Shown piece after piece: positions 8,595 through 17,510 of a DNA stretch of 64,000 bases. The stretch covers positions 1,054,001-1,118,000 of the forward strand of contig NZ_LR733303.1 of the NCBI RefSeq assembly GCF_902506105.1, read 5' to 3'. The stretch is from Aeromicrobium sp. 9AM (lineage in GTDB: Bacteria; Actinomycetota; Actinomycetes; Propionibacteriales; Nocardioidaceae). A program made the position numbers and the translations under genes. Under the pieces are notes generated by a model, which had not been told where the DNA came from, did no database searches, and saw only the letters and a program-made list of their open reading frames with translations. Numbering within the stretch: position 1 is the first letter of the stretch; the number at the start of each line of letters is the position of its first letter.

Positions 8595-9923
8595 ATGCGC
8601 GTAGCGGTCGTCGGCGGTGGCATGTCCGGCCTCGCCGCCGCGTACGAGCTGGCCACCGGCGGTGCCGACGTCATCGTGCTGGAGGGCTCGGACCGCCTCG
8701 GCGGCAAGCTCAAGCTCGGCTCGGCCGGCGACCTGACGCTCGACCTGGGCGCCGAGTCGATGCTGGCCCGCCGGCCCGAGGCGCTCGACCTGGTGCACGC
8801 CGTCGGCCTCGACGCCCATGTCGTCAACCCCCACACGATCACCGCGTCGATCTGGACGCACGGGTCGCTGCGTCCGATGCCGCCGACGGTCATGGGCATA
8901 CCGGCCGACGTGGCGGCGCTGTCGGCTTCCGGCATCGCGACGGTCGACCCGCACGTCGTGCCGGTGCCCGACGAGGACGTCTCGGTCGCCTCGTTCGTGA
9001 CCGAGCGCCTGGGCCGGGACGTGCTGGACCGCCTCGTCGAGCCGCTGCTCGGTGGGGTGTACGCCGGGCACACCGACTCGCTCTCGCTGCGCGCGACGAC
9101 GCCGCAGATCGCCGCGCTGGGCCCCGACCTTCTTGCGGGCGCGGCGGCCGCCCGGGCGACTGCCAACGCGACCGGCCCGGTGTTCGCCGGCCTGGTCGGG
9201 GGAGTGGGCCAGCTGCCCGCGGCCGTCGCTGCGACCGACGGCATCGACGTACGCCTCGAGTCGACGGTGCGAGCCATCACGCGTACATCCGACGGCTGGC
9301 GGCTGTCGGTCGGGCCGACCACCGACGTCGAGCACCTCGACGTCGACGCCGTCGTCGTGGCAGCGCCGGCACCGGCCGCCGCGCGGCTGATCGCCGAGGA
9401 CGCACCTGACGCGGCGTTCGCGCTGGCCGCGATCGAGTACGCCAGCATGGCGATCGTCACGTACGTCTTCGACGAGCCGCCCGCGTTCGACGGGTCAGGC
9501 TTCCTCGTGCCGCCGGTCGACCACACGTTCATCAAGGCAGCGACGGTCTCGTCCAACAAGTGGCAGTGGGTCGCCGACAGCGGTCGCACCGTCATCCGCG
9601 CCTCGGTCGGCAGGGCCGGTGAGGCCACGCTGCTGCAGCACGACGACGGCGACATCGCAGCTCGCGCGCTGGCCGACCTGCGCGCGGCGTTCGGTGGCCT
9701 GCCCGAGCCGATCGACCAGGTCGTGCAGCGGTGGGGCGGCGGGCTGCCGCAGTACGACGTCGGACACCTCGATCGCGTCGCGACTGTTGAGCGCTCGGTC
9801 GCGACGGTGCCCGGGCTCGAGGTCTGCGGCGCGGCCTACAACGGCGTCGGCATCCCTGCGGTCATCGCCTCGGGTCGGGCGGCTGCGCGACGCATCCTCG
9901 ACGCTGGGACAATGGGTTCATGA
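8595..9923 (+). CDS. cgoX: Coproporphyrinogen III oxidase (HemY/CgoX type)
   Basis: This 442-residue flavoprotein has the FAD-binding motif [15 protein letters not shown] at its start and [10 protein letters not shown] after it. The C-terminal FAD contact region reads [21 protein letters not shown]. In actinobacteria, which also have ChdC, this HemY homologue is expected to oxidise coproporphyrinogen to coproporphyrin rather than make protoporphyrin. Its position directly between hemE and chdC agrees with that. Its stop overlaps the chdC start as ATGA. Confidence 0.94.
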   Translation: MRVAVVGGGMSGLAAAYELATGGADVIVLEGSDRLGGKLKLGSAGDLTLDLGAESMLARRPEALDLVHAVGLDAHVVNPHTITASIWTHGSLRPMPPTVMGIPADVAALSASGIATVDPHVVPVPDEDVSVASFVTERLGRDVLDRLVEPLLGGVYAGHTDSLSLRATTPQIAALGPDLLAGAAAARATANATGPVFAGLVGGVGQLPAAVAATDGIDVRLESTVRAITRTSDGWRLSVGPTTDVEHLDVDAVVVAAPAPAAARLIAEDAPDAAFALAAIEYASMAIVTYVFDEPPAFDGSGFLVPPVDHTFIKAATVSSNKWQWVADSGRTVIRASVGRAGEATLLQHDDGDIAARALADLRAAFGGLPEPIDQVVQRWGGGLPQYDVGHLDRVATVERSVATVPGLEVCGAAYNGVGIPAVIASGRAAARRILDAGTMGS

Positions 9924-10630
9924 GCGAGCGGGTGGAGAACAAGGGCAAGCTGGCCAAGGAGATCAACGACACGATCCGCTACACGATGTGGTCGGTCTTC
10001 CGCCTCGAGCGCGTGCTCGGCGACGCACCCCGCGCCGCGATCGCGGCGGAGGTCGACGAGCTGATCGCCAAGCTCGCCGCCGACGACGTCGTGGTGCGCG
10101 GGACGTACGACCTGAGCGGCCTGAGGGCCGACGCCGACCTCATGGTCTGGTGGCACGCGCCGACGAGCGATGCGCTCCAGGCCGCCTACAACGCCTTCCG
10201 CCGCACCGAGCTCGGCTCGCACCTCGCGCCGGTCTGGTCACAGCTCGCGCTGCATCGTCCAGCTGAGTTCAACCGCTCGCACATCCCGGCGTTCATGGCC
10301 GAGGAGGAGACGCACCCCTACGTCTGTGTCTACCCTTTCGTCCGGTCGTACGAGTGGTACCTCCTGCCGGACGAGGAGCGCCGCGACATGCTGCGCGAGC
10401 ACGGCATGCAGGCCCGCGACTATCCAGACGTACGCGCCAACACCGTCGCGTCGTTCGCGCTCGGCGACTACGAGTGGATCCTCGCGTTCGAGGCCGACGA
10501 GCTGCACCGCATCGTCGACCTGATGCGCGAGCTCCGCGCGAGCCGGGCCCGGCGCCACGTACGCGAGGAAGTCCCGTTCTACACCGGCCGCGCTCACACG
10601 GTCACCGAGCTCACCGAGCTCTGGCCGTGA
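9920..10630 (+). CDS. chdC: Coproheme decarboxylase
   Basis: This 236-residue enzyme (formerly HemQ) carries out peroxide-dependent decarboxylation of coproheme III to haem b, the final step of the coproporphyrin pathway. Likely catalytic Tyr138 is in [15 protein letters not shown] and the likely proximal His161 is in MLREHGMQ; both are where actinobacterial ChdC proteins have them. It lacks the Clp-type N-terminal extension and has usual length. The ferrochelatase gene of the pathway is not in the window. Confidence 0.94.
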   Translation: MSERVENKGKLAKEINDTIRYTMWSVFRLERVLGDAPRAAIAAEVDELIAKLAADDVVVRGTYDLSGLRADADLMVWWHAPTSDALQAAYNAFRRTELGSHLAPVWSQLALHRPAEFNRSHIPAFMAEEETHPYVCVYPFVRSYEWYLLPDEERRDMLREHGMQARDYPDVRANTVASFALGDYEWILAFEADELHRIVDLMRELRASRARRHVREEVPFYTGRAHTVTELTELWP

Positions 10631-10696
10631 GTGGCGTTGGCGAGTTCGCTCACCTGGTTTCGTCATCGGGCGGCTTCGCCGCGATCGCTCAACCTG

Positions 10697-10733
10697 CCTG
10701 AACGCTCCGGCCGCAGGCGGCCTCCGGTTCAGG
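10697..10733. terminator. Bidirectional hairpin between chdC and msrB
   Basis: Outer arms CCTGAAC/GTTCAGG enclose an inner stem GGCCGC/GCGGCC. The structure lies between the two convergent genes and covers the msrB stop codon. There is no long T run. Confidence 0.55.
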
Positions 10734-11136
10734 CATCAGGGGCGAGCTGAAGGGCCACGCCGTTGATGCAGAAGCGCTGATCCGTGGGTGTCGGGAAGCC
10801 TTCGCCCTCGAACACGTGCCCGAGGTGCGAGCCGCAGCGCGAGCAGCGGACCTCGGTGCGTACGCCGCCGAAGAGCGAGCGGTCCTCGATGTACTGGACG
10901 CGATCCTCGGCGAGCGGCGCATAGAACGCGGGCCAGCCGCAGTGCGCGTCGAACTTGGTCTCGCTGCGGAACAGCTCAGCCCCGCAGGCGCGACACGCGT
11001 AGACCCCGATCGTCGGATCGGTCTCGTACGACGAGCTGAACGGCCGCTCGGTGCCCTGCTTGCGCAGCACCTGGTACTCCTCGGGGCTGAGCTCGGCCTT
11101 CCACTCTTCCTCGGTCTTCTCCACGTCGTACGTCAT
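10729..11136 (-). CDS. msrB: Peptide methionine (R)-S-oxide reductase
   Basis: This 135-residue cytosolic repair enzyme reduces methionine-R-sulfoxide in proteins. The zinc site is Cys48/Cys51 (CRACG) with Cys98/Cys101 (CSRCG). The catalytic cysteine is Cys123 in RFCINGVAL and a likely resolving Cys66 is in HCGWPAF. The open frame extends upstream, but the start at MTYDVEKTEEEW is supported by a TANNNT element six bases before the ATG. Confidence 0.94.
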   Translation of the reverse strand: MTYDVEKTEEEWKAELSPEEYQVLRKQGTERPFSSSYETDPTIGVYACRACGAELFRSETKFDAHCGWPAFYAPLAEDRVQYIEDRSLFGGVRTEVRCSRCGSHLGHVFEGEGFPTPTDQRFCINGVALQLAPDA

Positions 11137-11142
11137 GTGTCC

Positions 11143-11148
11143 AGCGTA
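11143..11148 (-). promoter_or_regulatory. -10 element for a leaderless mRNA (msrB)
   Basis: Read on the minus strand, TACGCT is followed by six bases and the ATG at 11136. Confidence 0.55.
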
Positions 11149-11191
11149 CGCGCGGGTGTGGGGCTGAGCCGTGACGAAGCGGTGACGTAGG

Positions 11192-11683
11192 TCAGCGCTG
11201 CGCGTCGAAGGGCACGTGCTCGAGCAGGTGGACGCTGGGGACCTCGAGCTTGCGCTGCGCCCGTGCGGTCCAGTCGATCCGGAGGAACTCCTGCACGACG
11301 TGCGGCTCGGTGAGGATGATGGCCTCGGACGAGCCGGTGTCCTTGACGAGCTGGACGAGCGCGTCGATCGGGTCGTCCTCGGTGAGCAGCGCGGTGACCT
11401 GCTGGCCACGTTCGCTGAGGAGGCCGGCGCTGGCGTCGAGCTCGGACTGCCCGGCCTTGACGATCTCCTCCTGCACGTCCTCGACGGCGTCCGGCTCGCC
11501 GATCGGCACGATCTGGCCCGAGCCGAGTGCGCTCATGGACGAGGTCAGGATCGCGTTGGAGTTCTCGACCGGCAGCAGCAGGTGGTAGCGGACGGTGTCC
11601 TCGAGCCCTTCGTGCAGCGCGATGATCTGGTCGGCGTCGAGGGCGTTGAGCTGGCGTTCGATGAGGAGGGCAACGTCATACAT
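11192..11683 (-). CDS. Conserved hypothetical protein
   Basis: This 163-residue soluble protein begins MYDVALLIERQLNALDADQI and ends with an alpha/beta segment (EAIILTEPHVVQEFLRIDWTARAQRKL). The layout (a helical half, then a strand-helix region about a single-protein regulator's length) recalls indirect phosphate or stress regulators, but I cannot name a family. An in-frame ATG three codons earlier (11692) is possible; the later one is chosen because AGGA lies eight bases before it. It follows the response regulator gene's strand direction but is separated from it by only 27 bases downstream. Confidence 0.75.
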   Translation of the reverse strand: MYDVALLIERQLNALDADQIIALHEGLEDTVRYHLLLPVENSNAILTSSMSALGSGQIVPIGEPDAVEDVQEEIVKAGQSELDASAGLLSERGQQVTALLTEDDPIDALVQLVKDTGSSEAIILTEPHVVQEFLRIDWTARAQRKLEVPSVHLLEHVPFDAQR

Positions 11684-11719
11684 GGGGATCATCCTACGGG
11701 CGGGTGCATCGCCTGCACG

Positions 11720-12391
11720 TCAGCCTCTGCCGACCAGTCCGTGCTCGTGCGCGAACACCACGATCTGCACGCGATCGCGCAGGTTGAGCTTGCGCAGGAT
11801 CGCGCCGACGTGGGTCTTGACGGTCGACTCGCTGGTGAAGGACTCCTGGGCGACCTCCGCGTTGCTGAGGCCGCGAGCCACGGCGCTGAGGACGTCGCGT
11901 TCCTTCTGCGTGAGCTGCTCGAAGCCCGCGGGGACCGGTCGCCGAGTGCGGAACGTGCCCTCGAGCAGGGACGTCAGGTCGTCGGGCGCGAGGACCGCGT
12001 TGCCGGCGTGCACCGTGCGAATGGCGTCGCGCAGCATGACCGGCGTCGCGTCCTTGAGCAGGAAGCCGCTCGCACCGTGACGGATCGCCGTCGCCGCACG
12101 GTCGTCGAGGTTGAACGTCGTGAGCACGACGACGCGCACGGGGGAGCTTCGTCGTGCGACGCGGTCGGGGGAGAAGATCAGGCGCGTCGCCTCGACCCCG
12201 TCGAGCTCGGGCATCCGTATGTCCATCAGCACGACATCAGGCTCCAGCTCGTCGACCAGCCGCACCCCCTCACGCCCATCGGCCGCCTCGCCGACGACTG
12301 CCATCCCGGGCTGTGCGTCGACGATCACCGACACGCCGGCGCGGAACAGCTCTTGGTCGTCGACCAGGACGACCCGGATGTCGTCGCTCAT
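11720..12391 (-). CDS. NarL/LuxR-type response regulator
   Basis: This 223-residue DNA-binding regulator has a receiver domain at 1-125 with acidic residues DD near the start, phospho-acceptor Asp in VVLMDIRMP, the switch residue in VVLTTF and the lysine in LLKDATP. A LuxR-type helix-turn-helix at about 155-215 reads LTQKERDVLSAVARGLSNAEVAQ followed by ESTVKTHVGAILRKL. The start overlaps the upstream kinase stop as ATGA, so the two are a co-translated pair. The regulated genes are unknown; the adjacent D-alanine peptide genes are candidates by position only. Confidence 0.93.
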   Translation of the reverse strand: MSDDIRVVLVDDQELFRAGVSVIVDAQPGMAVVGEAADGREGVRLVDELEPDVVLMDIRMPELDGVEATRLIFSPDRVARRSSPVRVVVLTTFNLDDRAATAIRHGASGFLLKDATPVMLRDAIRTVHAGNAVLAPDDLTSLLEGTFRTRRPVPAGFEQLTQKERDVLSAVARGLSNAEVAQESFTSESTVKTHVGAILRKLNLRDRVQIVVFAHEHGLVGRG

Positions 12392-13665
12392 GCGTCGACC
12401 GTCGCCGTGCGGAAGGGCACCCACGCCGTCGTGGTGAACGTCGTGCCGTGCTCGTCGTCGTGCCGGCGGCGTACGTCGAGGTGCCCGCCCACGGACTCGA
12501 CCCGTTGGCGCATGCCGTCGATGCCGATGCCTGGCGTCGTGTCCGGGACGGCACCTTCGATCGGCCAGTCGGGCTCGTCGGACACGTCGACCAGGTTGCG
12601 CACCTCGATCCGCAGGTCTCCCTCCCAGTGGCGCTCGACCCACACGGGCTCGGCTCGACGCCCGTGCTTGAGCGCGTTGGTCAGCATCTCCTGCAGGACG
12701 CGGTACGCGACGACCTCGAGCTCAGGCGGCAGGGGTCGCGGTTCGCCGATGACCGATGAGCGCAGGTCGTTGCCGGCGATCCGCAGGCTGTCGACCAGGC
12801 TGTCGAGACTCGCCGTGGCGGTGCCGACTGCGTCCTCACCCGCGAGCACGGTGCGTACGTCCTGCAGTGACCGTCGCGCCGAGACCGCGACGTTCTCCAG
12901 CGTCTGCCGGATGCGATCGATGTCGTCGTCCGAGAGGAACTGGGCCGACTCGGCCTGGGCCAGGATCACGGCCAGGGAGTGCCCGACGACGTCGTGCACG
13001 TCGTGCGCGAGCCGGGCCTGCTCAGCACGGAGGTCGGCGATCTCCTGCGCCTGCGCCCGGCCAGCCTCGGCCTCCTCGCGCAGTGACTCGGCGACGTCGC
13101 GATCGGCTCGGGACACCTCGGTCTGCGCCCGGCTGCGGACCAGCAGGCCCAGCAGCCACGGGACGGCGAGCACACCGAGCCCGAAGACCGCCATCGTGGC
13201 GGGCCCGACCGAACCATCGGCGTAGATCGTCCTCACCGGGTTGTAGAGCCGCATCAGGAACCCGGATCCCACCTCGTGCACGACGACGACGGCCGCCAGG
13301 GTGCCGACCGGGATGGACAGGCCACTGAGCCAGACCACGAGCGGGCTGCCGTAGCGTGCCGTGCCGAAGGCGACGATGCCCACGGCCAGCTCGACGATCA
13401 TCAGGTGCGTCCCCGAGAGCACCTGCACCAGGCAGGTCAGCCAGACGATGACCAGGGCGGCGCCCGGGATCCGGCGCGACAGGCCGGCGGCGACGCCGAA
13501 GCCGAGGATCAAAATCAACGAGTCGCGGGTGAACTCGTCGAGGAACTGGAATCCCGAGCTCTGCTCGGCCAGTCCGACGAAAGCGACGGCACCTCCGAGC
13601 GTGGCGTCCGGCCACCACTCGCGGCGGGCCTCCGGGGTCGCGAAACCAGACATGGACATCGTCAT
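12388..13665 (-). CDS. Sensor histidine kinase, HisKA_3 type
   Basis: This 425-residue membrane kinase has about six hydrophobic segments in residues 20-190, a coiled region (ESLREEAEAGRAQAQEIADL), and the dimerisation box RLAHDVHDVVGHSLAVIL, where the His in VHD is the expected phospho-acceptor. The ATPase domain has an N box in EMLTNALKHG and a G box in PGIGIDGMRQRVESVGG. This is the NarX/DesK-like class, which pairs with LuxR-type regulators such as the next gene. Several ATGs lie near the start, so the exact N-terminus is uncertain. Confidence 0.93.
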   Translation of the reverse strand: MTMSMSGFATPEARREWWPDATLGGAVAFVGLAEQSSGFQFLDEFTRDSLILILGFGVAAGLSRRIPGAALVIVWLTCLVQVLSGTHLMIVELAVGIVAFGTARYGSPLVVWLSGLSIPVGTLAAVVVVHEVGSGFLMRLYNPVRTIYADGSVGPATMAVFGLGVLAVPWLLGLLVRSRAQTEVSRADRDVAESLREEAEAGRAQAQEIADLRAEQARLAHDVHDVVGHSLAVILAQAESAQFLSDDDIDRIRQTLENVAVSARRSLQDVRTVLAGEDAVGTATASLDSLVDSLRIAGNDLRSSVIGEPRPLPPELEVVAYRVLQEMLTNALKHGRRAEPVWVERHWEGDLRIEVRNLVDVSDEPDWPIEGAVPDTTPGIGIDGMRQRVESVGGHLDVRRRHDDEHGTTFTTTAWVPFRTATVDA

Positions 13666-13779
13666 GGTGTTCCAGTGCGTCGCCGTGCGATGGGAATGCC
13701 TCCGAGCGGGTGATCCAGCAGGTGCTCACACCATGAAATCACGGTGAGCCACCCGGCCGTTGCAGCGATGAGCACGGAA

Positions 13780-14757
13780 TCATCGACGCCGGGACGTGCC
13801 GAGCGCCGCCTGGACCAGCTCGGCGAGCAGATCGGCGTACGGGAGACCGATCGCGGCGAACATCCGCGGGACCTGCGACTCAGCGGTCAGGCCCGGCATC
13901 GTGTTGACCTCGTTGAGCACAAGGCCCTCGGCGGTGACGAAGAAGTCGAACCGGGCGACCCCGGCGCAGCCGAGAGCATCGAACAGCGCCAGTGCGGCAT
14001 CGACGAGGCCCTTGTGCTCGGCCTCCTCGAGATCGGCCGGCAGCCGGAAGTCGGCGCTGCCGTCGTACTTCGTGGCCAGGTCGAACACGGAGTCGGGTGC
14101 CACGATGATCTCCAATGCCGGACCGACGAGCCGGCTGCCGTCGGCGCGCTCGAGGACGGCGATGTCGACCTCGCGGCCCACGACCAGCTCCTCGACGAGC
14201 ACCCGGTCGTCCAGCGCGAGCGCCGCGTCGATGGCCGGGTCGAGCTCGGCTGCCTCGTGCACCAGGGTCACGCCGTGGCTCGATCCGGCGGCGACCGGTT
14301 TGACCACGACAGGGGAGTGGTGGCCGATGTTGCGGGCGTCGCGCGCCGTCAGCAGGACACCGCGGGCCGTACCGATCCCGAGCGCGTCGGCGACGAGCTT
14401 GGTGGCCCACTTGTCCATCGCGATGGCACCCCCGCGTACGCCACTGCCGGCGTACGGGACGCCGGCAAGCTCGCAGAGCGCGGCCAGGGTGCCGTCCTCG
14501 CCACGCGGTCCGTGCACGATCGGCAGCACCACGTCGCAGCCTGCGATGCGTACGAGAGCCGCCGCCAGGCTCTCGGCCGCAGAGCTGCCGAGCGGGCCCG
14601 AGGCATCGGACCAGACGCCGTCCTGGCCGATCGTGAGGGACCTGACGTCGTGCAGCCCTGGGTCCAGCGCCGAGGCGACGGAGGCGGCCGACGCCAATGA
14701 CACGGCGTGCTCGCAGTTCGCTCCGCCGCCGATGACAGCCACCACGAGGCGCTTCAC
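13780..14757 (-). CDS. ddl: D-alanine--D-alanine ligase family protein
   Basis: This 325-residue ATP-grasp enzyme should make the D-Ala-D-Ala dipeptide for peptidoglycan. It has the N-terminal GGGANCEHAVSLASA motif, KPVAAGSSHGVTLV in the ATP-binding region and the metal-binding LNEVNTMPGLTAESQ. The omega-loop carries Lys-Tyr (FDLATKYDGSADFRLP), as in D-Ala-D-Ala ligases; D-Ala-D-lactate ligases such as VanA have His in place of this Tyr. Specificity for D-Ala as second substrate is therefore likely, with D-Ser not excluded. The GTG start overlaps the racemase stop (GTGA). It is the third gene of the vanX-alr-ddl set and may be a second copy beside a housekeeping ddl elsewhere. Confidence 0.88.
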   Translation of the reverse strand: MKRLVVAVIGGGANCEHAVSLASAASVASALDPGLHDVRSLTIGQDGVWSDASGPLGSSAAESLAAALVRIAGCDVVLPIVHGPRGEDGTLAALCELAGVPYAGSGVRGGAIAMDKWATKLVADALGIGTARGVLLTARDARNIGHHSPVVVKPVAAGSSHGVTLVHEAAELDPAIDAALALDDRVLVEELVVGREVDIAVLERADGSRLVGPALEIIVAPDSVFDLATKYDGSADFRLPADLEEAEHKGLVDAALALFDALGCAGVARFDFFVTAEGLVLNEVNTMPGLTAESQVPRMFAAIGLPYADLLAELVQAALGTSRRR

Positions 14758-15920
14758 GGCAGGCTCCTGAGGTGCGGCGCCGCGGGGATCACCGAGCGGG
14801 TCAGGCGTGAGCCGAGCCCCGTCACGATCTCGTGCGGCAAGGTGCCGGACCAGGTGGCCCAGTCGGCCATCGTGGGCTCGCCTCGCTCTCCGGGCCCCAG
14901 GATCGTCACGAGCTCACCGGCCCCGACGCGTACGCCGGTGACGTCGACGACCATCTGGTCCATCGAGATCAGGCCGACGACGGGGCGGCGCCGGCCGCGC
15001 ACCAGCACCTCCGCCTGCCCGGACGCGGCCCGTGGCATGCCATCGGCGTATCCGACCGGCAGCAGCGCGAGGGTTGCGGCGCCGTCGGTCACGTACGTGT
15101 GTCCGTATCCCACGGGCGTGCCGGCAGGTACCCGGCGGACGTTCACCACCGGAGCCGTGAGCGTCATGGCCCCCCGCAGGGCGGTCGTGCCGCTGGGATC
15201 GATGCCCACGAGCCCGGCGCCGACGCGGCACAGCTGGTGGTGGCTCCGTGGGTCGGTGAGGGTCGCCGCGGTCGCCGCGAGGTGCCGGGTGGCCGGGCGC
15301 AGCCCACTGGCGCGAGCGATGCGGCTGAACCGTGCGAACGCCCGCCGTCCTGCGACGTTCGCGGGGTCGGCCGGGTCGTCGGCCGAGCTGAGGTGTCCCA
15401 TCAGACCGACGACGCGTACGTGTCCGCGGTGCTGCGCCTCCCGCGCGAGGACGCAGAGTCGCAACCAGTCGGCCGGCGCCGCGCCGTCGCGGGCCATGCC
15501 GGTGTCGGCGTGCAGATGGATCGCGGCGACCCGTCCCGTACGAGCGGCAGCACCGGCGATCGCCGCGAGATGGTCGGCAGTCGGCACGGCCAGGTCGATG
15601 TCACGGCGAATCGCCGCGGCGAAGTCAGCCTCCGGCGTGTTGAGCCAGCTCAGCACGGGGGCGACCAGGCCGGCATCGCGCAGGGCGGTTGCCTCCTGGA
15701 TCGAGGTGACGCCGAGGGAGGTCGCGCCGTTCGCCAGCGCGGTGCGCGCCACGGCCTCGGCTCCGTGTCCGAACCCGTCGGCCTTGACGACCGCCATGAG
15801 CTCGCCGGTCGCCCGGTCGGCGAGCAGGCGGGTGTTCGTGGCGACCGCTTCGAGGTCGATCTCGAGCACGGGCCCGCTCTGCTGCCGCGGCAGTGCCTGG
15901 GTGGCGATGTCGGCGCTCAT
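14754..15920 (-). CDS. alr: Alanine racemase
   Basis: This 388-residue PLP enzyme of fold III interconverts L- and D-alanine. The PLP lysine is in LMAVVKADGFGHGA near residue 45 and the likely catalytic tyrosine is in PVGYGHTYVTDG; VGYADGMPR follows. It has no membrane domain, unlike the VanT serine racemases. It is coupled at both ends: its ATG overlaps the vanX-like stop (ATGA) and its stop overlaps the ligase start. That places racemase, ligase and dipeptidase on one transcript. Confidence 0.92.
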   Translation of the reverse strand: MSADIATQALPRQQSGPVLEIDLEAVATNTRLLADRATGELMAVVKADGFGHGAEAVARTALANGATSLGVTSIQEATALRDAGLVAPVLSWLNTPEADFAAAIRRDIDLAVPTADHLAAIAGAAARTGRVAAIHLHADTGMARDGAAPADWLRLCVLAREAQHRGHVRVVGLMGHLSSADDPADPANVAGRRAFARFSRIARASGLRPATRHLAATAATLTDPRSHHQLCRVGAGLVGIDPSGTTALRGAMTLTAPVVNVRRVPAGTPVGYGHTYVTDGAATLALLPVGYADGMPRAASGQAEVLVRGRRRPVVGLISMDQMVVDVTGVRVGAGELVTILGPGERGEPTMADWATWSGTLPHEIVTGLGSRLTRSVIPAAPHLRSLP

Positions 15921-16549
15921 GCTGCGGCCGTCTCGGTCAGCGCTCCGTAGCGGGCATACGGGGCACGGGTCACGTACGCCCAGTAGCGGTCGCCGAAGCT
16001 CCAGTGCCACCACTCGGTGGGGTAGTTGACGAGGCCGACGGACTCCAGCGTGGCGACGAGCAGGGCCCGGTGCGCCTGTGCGAGGGCGTCGAGCCCGGGC
16101 GCTGCCGTGAAGCAGGCGCCGTCGCTCTCCTCGGGCGTGGCGTCCAGGGCCGAGCCCATCCACAGCTCGGCTCCGTCGGGGTCCACGAGGGTCAGGTCGA
16201 CCGCTGCGCCAGCGACGTGAGGCGCGTTGTCCAGCGGCGCGACGTATCGGCTGACCAGCCGGCCGAGCTCGGCCTGCTCGAGGCCAGGCCGCTCCTCGCG
16301 GAGCCGGCGGGAGTACGCGCCGATGATCGCCTGCTGGGCGGAGGCGGTGCGAAACCCCTCCACGACCCGGAGGCCGATCCCGGCCGGAAGCAGGTCGTTC
16401 GCCGCCTCGAGACGGAGCGCCAGGCTTCGACGTGCCAGCCCGCCCGCGCCGACTGCTGTCGGCGCGAGGTCTCCCAGGCTGACCAGGGGATCGCCGTTGT
16501 CCCTGACCGGGATCGAGGCGACGCGCGAGTCGCCGATGAGAATCGTCAT
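15917..16549 (-). CDS. vanX: D-Ala-D-Ala dipeptidase (VanX family)
   Basis: This 210-residue zinc dipeptidase matches VanX in length. The zinc and catalytic residues are visible: His and Asp in PHVAGAAVDLTLV, then Glu and His in EWWHWSFGDRYWAY. The arginine that supports catalysis is in VVEGFRTASAQQ. VanX enzymes hydrolyse D-Ala-D-Ala, either for glycopeptide resistance or for recycling the dipeptide. The frame is open upstream, but the start at MTILIGDSRV is the best. Coupling to alr and ddl in the same operon is notable because they act in opposite directions. Confidence 0.9.
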   Translation of the reverse strand: MTILIGDSRVASIPVRDNGDPLVSLGDLAPTAVGAGGLARRSLALRLEAANDLLPAGIGLRVVEGFRTASAQQAIIGAYSRRLREERPGLEQAELGRLVSRYVAPLDNAPHVAGAAVDLTLVDPDGAELWMGSALDATPEESDGACFTAAPGLDALAQAHRALLVATLESVGLVNYPTEWWHWSFGDRYWAYVTRAPYARYGALTETAAA

Positions 16550-16658
16550 GACATCGACGCTACGAATCGCGGGCGCCCGCGGCCTCCACCTCAAGTACCG
16601 AACCGTCACCCGCTGGTATGGGATCCGGCGCCGGCAGGACGACCTGCGGAGTCCCGGG

Positions 16659-16664
16659 CATACT
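16659..16664 (+). promoter_or_regulatory. Possible -10 element for a leaderless ppk2 mRNA
   Basis: CATACT is followed by six bases and the ATG at 16671. The first base departs from TANNNT, so this is weaker than the other examples. Confidence 0.35.
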
Positions 16665-16670
16665 TCGGGG

Positions 16671-17510
16671 ATGGCCAACCTCCTCAGCCCCGCGCTCACC
16701 GTGACCAGCCCGGTCGACCTCTCGGCGTACGACTCGCGCGCCACGACCGGGTTCGACGGCAAGAAGGCCGACGCCGAGAAGCAGCTGGCGGCGATGGGCG
16801 AGGAGCTCAGCGACCTGCAGGAGAAGCTCTTCGCAGGTGGGCGATCCGGTGCGAGCCCGACGCGTGTGCTGCTCGTGCTGCAGGGCATGGACACGTCCGG
16901 CAAGGGCGGCATCATCCGGCACGTCGCCGGCCTCGTCGACCCGCAGGGCCTCGCGATCACGTCGTTCAAGAAGCCGACGTCCGACGAGCTCGAGCACGAC
17001 TTCCTCTGGCGGGTCGAGCGCAGGCTGCCCGAGGCCGGTCTGATCGGCGTCTTCGACCGCTCGCACTACGAGGACGTGCTGATCGGCCGGGTGCGGCAGC
17101 TGGCCACGCCGGAGGAGATCGAGCGGCGGTATGGCGCGATCAACGACTTCGAGAAGGCGTTCACGGACTCCGGCGGCATCCTGATCAAGTGCTTCCTGCA
17201 CATCACGACGGACGACCAGAAGGAACGGCTCGTGGCGCGGCTCGACGATCCGACGAAGCACTGGAAGTACAACCCCGGTGACCTCGACGAGCGGATGCTG
17301 TGGGCCGACTACCAGCACGCGTACGCCGTGGCGCTCGAGCGCTGCTCGACGGATCACGCGCCGTGGCACGTGGTCCCCAGCGGCCGCAAGTGGTACCGCA
17401 ACTGGGCTGTCGCGACGCTCCTGATCGAGCGTCTGCGGGACCTGGACCTCGACTGGCCCAAGGCGGATTTCGACGTCGAGGCCGAGAAGGCCCGCCTAGC
17501 CGCGATGTGA
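16671..17510 (+). CDS. ppk2: Polyphosphate kinase 2
   Basis: This 279-residue single-domain PPK2 transfers phosphate between polyphosphate and nucleotides. Walker A is LQGMDTSGKGGIIRH, Walker B is GVFDRSHYEDVLI, and the lid region carries YQHAYAVALERCSTDHAPWHVVPSGRKWYRNW. The class (ADP- or AMP-preferring) cannot be settled by eye. The start at MANLLSPALT is chosen because upstream residues of the open frame are not protein-like. Its 3' end overlaps the convergent acyltransferase gene by 15 bases. Confidence 0.93.
   Translation: MANLLSPALTVTSPVDLSAYDSRATTGFDGKKADAEKQLAAMGEELSDLQEKLFAGGRSGASPTRVLLVLQGMDTSGKGGIIRHVAGLVDPQGLAITSFKKPTSDELEHDFLWRVERRLPEAGLIGVFDRSHYEDVLIGRVRQLATPEEIERRYGAINDFEKAFTDSGGILIKCFLHITTDDQKERLVARLDDPTKHWKYNPGDLDERMLWADYQHAYAVALERCSTDHAPWHVVPSGRKWYRNWAVATLLIERLRDLDLDWPKADFDVEAEKARLAAM

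Noticed and set aside
7199..9655. 818-codon minus-strand frame
   Set aside because: It is antisense to hemE and cgoX; the sequence is low complexity.
11216..13225. 669-codon plus-strand frame
   Set aside because: It is antisense to the two-component genes.
12388..13665. VanS/VanR-type control of the vanX-alr-ddl genes
   Set aside because: The kinase and regulator are of the NarX/NarL class, not the OmpR class of VanRS, so no glycopeptide sensing can be claimed.
13780..14757. VanA-type D-Ala-D-lactate ligase
   Set aside because: The omega loop has Lys-Tyr, as in D-Ala-D-Ala enzymes, and no vanH is present.
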